Shown piece after piece: positions 5,468 to 7,477 of a DNA stretch of 7,477 nucleotides. Source of the DNA: Thermoleophilia bacterium (lineage in GTDB: Bacteria; Actinomycetota; Thermoleophilia; Gaiellales; Gaiellaceae); the NCBI GenBank assembly GCA_025935275.1, contig JAICVP010000102.1:1-7477 (forward strand). The letters run 5' to 3'. The notes under the pieces were generated by a model. It was not told where the DNA came from. It made no database searches and worked only from the letters and a program-made list of their open reading frames with translations. A program made the translations under genes and the position numbers. Every line of letters starts with the position of its first letter. Position 1 is the first letter of the stretch.

Positions 5468-6178
5468 TCCCAGCCGCAGGGCGAGCGGCTCCGGCAGGCC
5501 GCGCTCTCTGATCTCGGCCTGCGTCTTTTCGACGGGGTATTCGACGCGGCGATAGGCCGCTGTCTGGGCCTCGAAGTCGAGCCGGAGCCACGCGGCCCGC
5601 GGGTTTCCGTCCCTCGGCTGCCCGACCGAGCCAGGATTGAGGAGCCACCGCTGGGAAGAGAGATCGACCTCCGACCCTTCCTCGCCGAGAGCGAGCAGCA
5701 GCTCCTCGGCGCCGAAGCGGAGAGCCACGTGGCTGTGACCGACGAGCACGAGCGGCTTCTCGGTCGCCTCGAGGGACAGGAACGCCACCTCCGGCGCGAG
5801 CACGTACTCCCAGACCGGGTCGCGGGGACTTGCGTGGAAGAGCTCGGCGCGCTCGAGGGCCGCTTCCGGCGAGAGCGACTCGAGGTAGCGGCGGGGCTCG
5901 TCCTCGAGGACGTCGGCGGTCCAGCGCGCGCTCGCCGCGGCGTCCGGCGAGAAGTCCTCGAGGTCGATGCGACCGAGGACTCCGAGGTCGTGGTTTCCTA
6001 TCAGGCAGACGTCGGCCCGCTCGGCGACGAGCTCGCAGCAGCGGTTCGGCTGCGGCCCGTACCCAACGAGGTCGCCCAGGCACCACACCTCGTCGGGCGA
6101 TTCGGCCTCGACGGAGCGGAGCACGGACTCGAGCGCATGGAGATTCCCGTGAATGTCGGAGATGACGGCCACTCGCAC
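5456..6178 (-). CDS. Calcineurin-like metallophosphoesterase (YfcE/MJ0936-like)
   Basis: A 240-residue protein, probably cytosolic, with no signal peptide or membrane segment. It carries the full set of metallophosphoesterase motifs in order: Asp8 and His10 (SDIHGN), Asp36 (LGDLVGYGP), Asn62 and His63 (GNHD), His115 (FHASP), and His148 and His150 (GHSH), followed by NPGSVGQPRDG. These residues bind two metal ions and hydrolyse a phosphomonoester or phosphodiester. GDLVGYGP and NPGSVGQPRDG are typical of the small bacterial metallophosphatase group; the natural substrate is usually unknown, and I cannot assign one. GTG 6178 gives the standard N-terminus just before VAVISDIHGN. No Shine-Dalgarno precedes it, and a -10-like TAACGT lies so close that the mRNA may be nearly leaderless. 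Its 3' end overlaps the sigma gene and its 5' end the M48 protease gene. Confidence 0.93.
   Translation of the reverse strand: MRVAVISDIHGNLHALESVLRSVEAESPDEVWCLGDLVGYGPQPNRCCELVAERADVCLIGNHDLGVLGRIDLEDFSPDAAASARWTADVLEDEPRRYLESLSPEAALERAELFHASPRDPVWEYVLAPEVAFLSLEATEKPLVLVGHSHVALRFGAEELLLALGEEGSEVDLSSQRWLLNPGSVGQPRDGNPRAAWLRLDFEAQTAAYRRVEYPVEKTQAEIRERGLPEPLALRLGSGV
5494..5530 (+). terminator. Likely intrinsic terminator of the sigma gene, inside the opposing gene
   Basis: GCAGGCCG (5494-5501) and CGGCCTGC (5515-5522) form a perfect 8-bp stem with a 13-nt loop, followed on the plus strand by G and then TCTTTTC (5524-5530). It starts 26 nt after the sigma stop codon. On the minus strand the sequence codes for the C-terminal part of the phosphoesterase. 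A second small hairpin, AGCCGC (5472-5477) with GCGGCT (5485-5490), lies just before it and has no T-run. Confidence 0.5.
6139..6151 (+). promoter_or_regulatory. Shine-Dalgarno and GTG that set the M48 protease start
   Basis: GGAG (6139-6142) stands 6 nt before the in-frame GTG at 6149. It is the only well-spaced ribosome site near the conserved N-terminus, and no canonical start codon follows before the first membrane segment. An in-frame ATG at 6137 overlaps the GGAG itself and has no good site of its own, so GTG 6149 is preferred. Confidence 0.5.
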
Positions 6179-7420
6179 GGCAGGCGGACGTTAGCGAAGC
6201 GCGCGGGCCTGCTCGCCCTCGCCGCGGTCTGGGTAGTCTCCGGCTTCTTCCTCTGGCGGACGAGCGTGCCGCGCCTCGACATCCCTCACCTCGATCCGCG
6301 CGACTACTTCGACGCGGCGGAGCTTTCGCGCGCGGACGACTACCGCCGGGTGAGCCGGGCGCTCCTGCTCGGCTCGCTGGTGGTCCAGCTCGTCGTCATG
6401 GGACTGCTCGTCTGGAAGGCGCGGCCGCTCGCGGACGCGCTCGGAGGAATCGGCCGCGGCCGGGTGCGCACGGGGATCCTGGTCTCGATCGCAGTTGCCC
6501 TGGCGCTTTGGCTCACCACCTTGCCCCTCGGCGCGGTCTCGCTCTGGTGGCGCCGCCGGTATGGGCTCTCGACCCAGGCCGCCGCCGGCTGGCTTCGCGA
6601 CCAGGCGGTCGCCGTCGGCGTCGAGTGCCTGCTGGTCGCCGCCGCCGCGGCGGTCACGCTCGGTCTGGCCGCCTGGCTCAGCCGCTCGTGGTGGCTCGCA
6701 GCCGCGCCGCTGTTCGTTCTCGCCGGTGTCGTCTACTTCGTCGCGCAGCCCCTCGTGGTCCAACCGCTCTTCAACACGTTTCACCCGCTCGCGGACCAGC
6801 GCCTCACCGCCGAGATAAAGGAGCTGGGCGCGAAGGAGGGCGTCACCGTGGACAAGGTTCTGGTGGCCGACGCGAGCCGCCGCACGACGACCGCGAACGC
6901 CTACGTCTCGGGCCTCGGGCCGACCAAGCGTGTCGTCTTTTACGACACGATGCTGGACGGGCGCTTTACGCCGCCCGAGCTCGAGTCCGTCGCCGCGCAC
7001 GAGCTCGGCCACGTCGCCAGGAGCCACATCTGGAAGGGCCTCGGCTGGTTCGCCCTGCTCGCGATTCCCGGCGTGCTGCTGGTCTGGTGGTTCACCGAGC
7101 GGCGCGGCGGCCTGCCCGATCCCGGTCTCGTGCCGCTCGCCATCGCGGTCGCGCTCGTCTATTCGCTCCTCGTCATGCCTTTCGGAAACCTCGTCTCACG
7201 CCGCTACGAAGCCGAGGCGGACTGGATGGCGCTGACCGCGACGAACGACCCCGAGAGCTTCATCCGCCTCGAGCAGCGGCTGACGACGACATCGCTGGGC
7301 GACCCCGACCCGCCGGACTGGTCGAACTTGATCTTCGGCACGCATCCCACCCCGATGAGGCGCATCGGGATGGCGGTCGCGTTCAGGACTCTGGCGAGCC
7401 CTGCTCCGGGAGGTTCCTGA
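6149..7420 (+). CDS. M48-family integral membrane zinc protease (Ste24/CAAX-protease-like)
   Basis: A 423-residue protein with about seven predicted membrane segments, near residues 20-36, 71-89, 108-128, 157-176, 182-203, 295-313 and 323-343, as in Ste24-type proteases. The zinc site HELGH is at 284-288, with the third ligand Glu354 in YEAEAD. PLFNTFHPL (206-214) and RYGLSTQ (137-143) match family motifs, and GTHPTPMRRI near the end is also typical. Yeast Ste24 cleaves prenylated a-factor; bacterial members are thought to act in membrane protein quality control, and the substrate here is unknown. The 5' end is uncertain: the frame is open far upstream, but that part is only the antisense of the phosphoesterase gene. 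GTG 6149 is supported by a GGAG 6 nt upstream; ATG 6137 would add four residues. Either start gives a short hydrophilic N-terminus and overlaps the phosphoesterase start by 30-42 nt. Confidence 0.92.
   Translation: MNVGDDGHSHGRRTLAKRAGLLALAAVWVVSGFFLWRTSVPRLDIPHLDPRDYFDAAELSRADDYRRVSRALLLGSLVVQLVVMGLLVWKARPLADALGGIGRGRVRTGILVSIAVALALWLTTLPLGAVSLWWRRRYGLSTQAAAGWLRDQAVAVGVECLLVAAAAAVTLGLAAWLSRSWWLAAAPLFVLAGVVYFVAQPLVVQPLFNTFHPLADQRLTAEIKELGAKEGVTVDKVLVADASRRTTTANAYVSGLGPTKRVVFYDTMLDGRFTPPELESVAAHELGHVARSHIWKGLGWFALLAIPGVLLVWWFTERRGGLPDPGLVPLAIAVALVYSLLVMPFGNLVSRRYEAEADWMALTATNDPESFIRLEQRLTTTSLGDPDPPDWSNLIFGTHPTPMRRIGMAVAFRTLASPAPGGS
6188..6193 (-). promoter_or_regulatory. Possible -10 element of the phosphoesterase gene, near-leaderless
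   Basis: On the minus strand TAACGT fits the TANNNT pattern and ends 9 nt before the GTG at 6178. Transcription 6-8 nt downstream would leave only a few untranslated bases, consistent with the missing Shine-Dalgarno. No -35 is visible. The site lies inside the protease coding sequence. Confidence 0.25.
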
Positions 7421-7477
7421 TCCCCTCGCGCGTCGACCACTTCGACCAGCTGTCGTTCATCGCGTCGATCAGCTCCC
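7383..7477 (-). CDS. Possible C-terminus of a minus-strand gene entering from the right edge
   Basis: On the minus strand a frame open from the edge reads ELIDAMNDSWSKWSTREGIR and on to a TGA at 7383-7385, about 30 residues in all. Nearly every codon ends in G or C and the composition looks protein-like, but I do not recognise a family. It would overlap the protease 3' end by 38 nt, like the convergent overlap at 5456-5467. A plus-strand frame across 7421-7477 is also open and GC-biased, so the call is tentative. Confidence 0.25.
   Translation of the reverse strand, partial: ELIDAMNDSWSKWSTREGIRNLPEQGSPES

Noticed and set aside
5729..6136. Upstream extension of the M48 protease frame
   Set aside because: This part is the antisense of the phosphoesterase gene, whose motifs are complete. 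M48 homology and the first membrane segment begin after about 6180.

Overview
The window reads as ordinary chromosomal DNA from a high-GC actinobacterium. It has strongly GC-biased third codon positions, a WhiA C-terminus and the order whiA-gap-pgk-tpiA. A 2,3-bisphosphoglycerate-independent phosphoglycerate mutase closes the operon, where most actinobacteria use the cofactor-dependent enzyme. That, the short Pgk and the protein style suggest a deep lineage such as Thermoleophilia. This assignment is inference from remembered family sequences, not a database result.

Layout. The first 322 bases are the 3' end of whiA, whose start lies off the left edge. A 229-base non-coding stretch follows (323-551). 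It holds two good inverted repeats and two candidate promoters and should be the control region of the glycolytic genes. gap (552-1550), pgk (1553-2584), tpiA (2678-3376) and gpmI (3346-4830) then run in one direction, separated by 2 nt, 93 nt and a 31-nt overlap. Together they convert dihydroxyacetone phosphate or glyceraldehyde-3-phosphate to 2-phosphoglycerate; enolase is not in the window. After a promoter-like sequence comes an ECF sigma factor (4880-5467) with no visible anti-sigma partner. It is convergent with, and overlaps by 12 nt, a metallophosphoesterase on the minus strand (5456-6178). A likely intrinsic terminator for the sigma gene lies inside the phosphoesterase gene. The phosphoesterase start region overlaps head to head with the start of a plus-strand Ste24-like M48 membrane protease (about 6149-7420). 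The last bases may hold the C-terminus of another minus-strand gene.

I found no mobile element, CRISPR array, tRNA or rRNA, and no convincing undescribed system. The observations most worth a second look are the compact Pgk (343 residues, two internal segments missing but catalytic residues kept), the 12-bp inverted repeat just upstream of gap, the head-to-head overlap of the phosphoesterase and protease genes, and the orphan ECF sigma gene directly behind the glycolytic operon. Five of the seven complete genes appear to use GTG or TTG starts, so several 5' ends are less certain than the reading frames.
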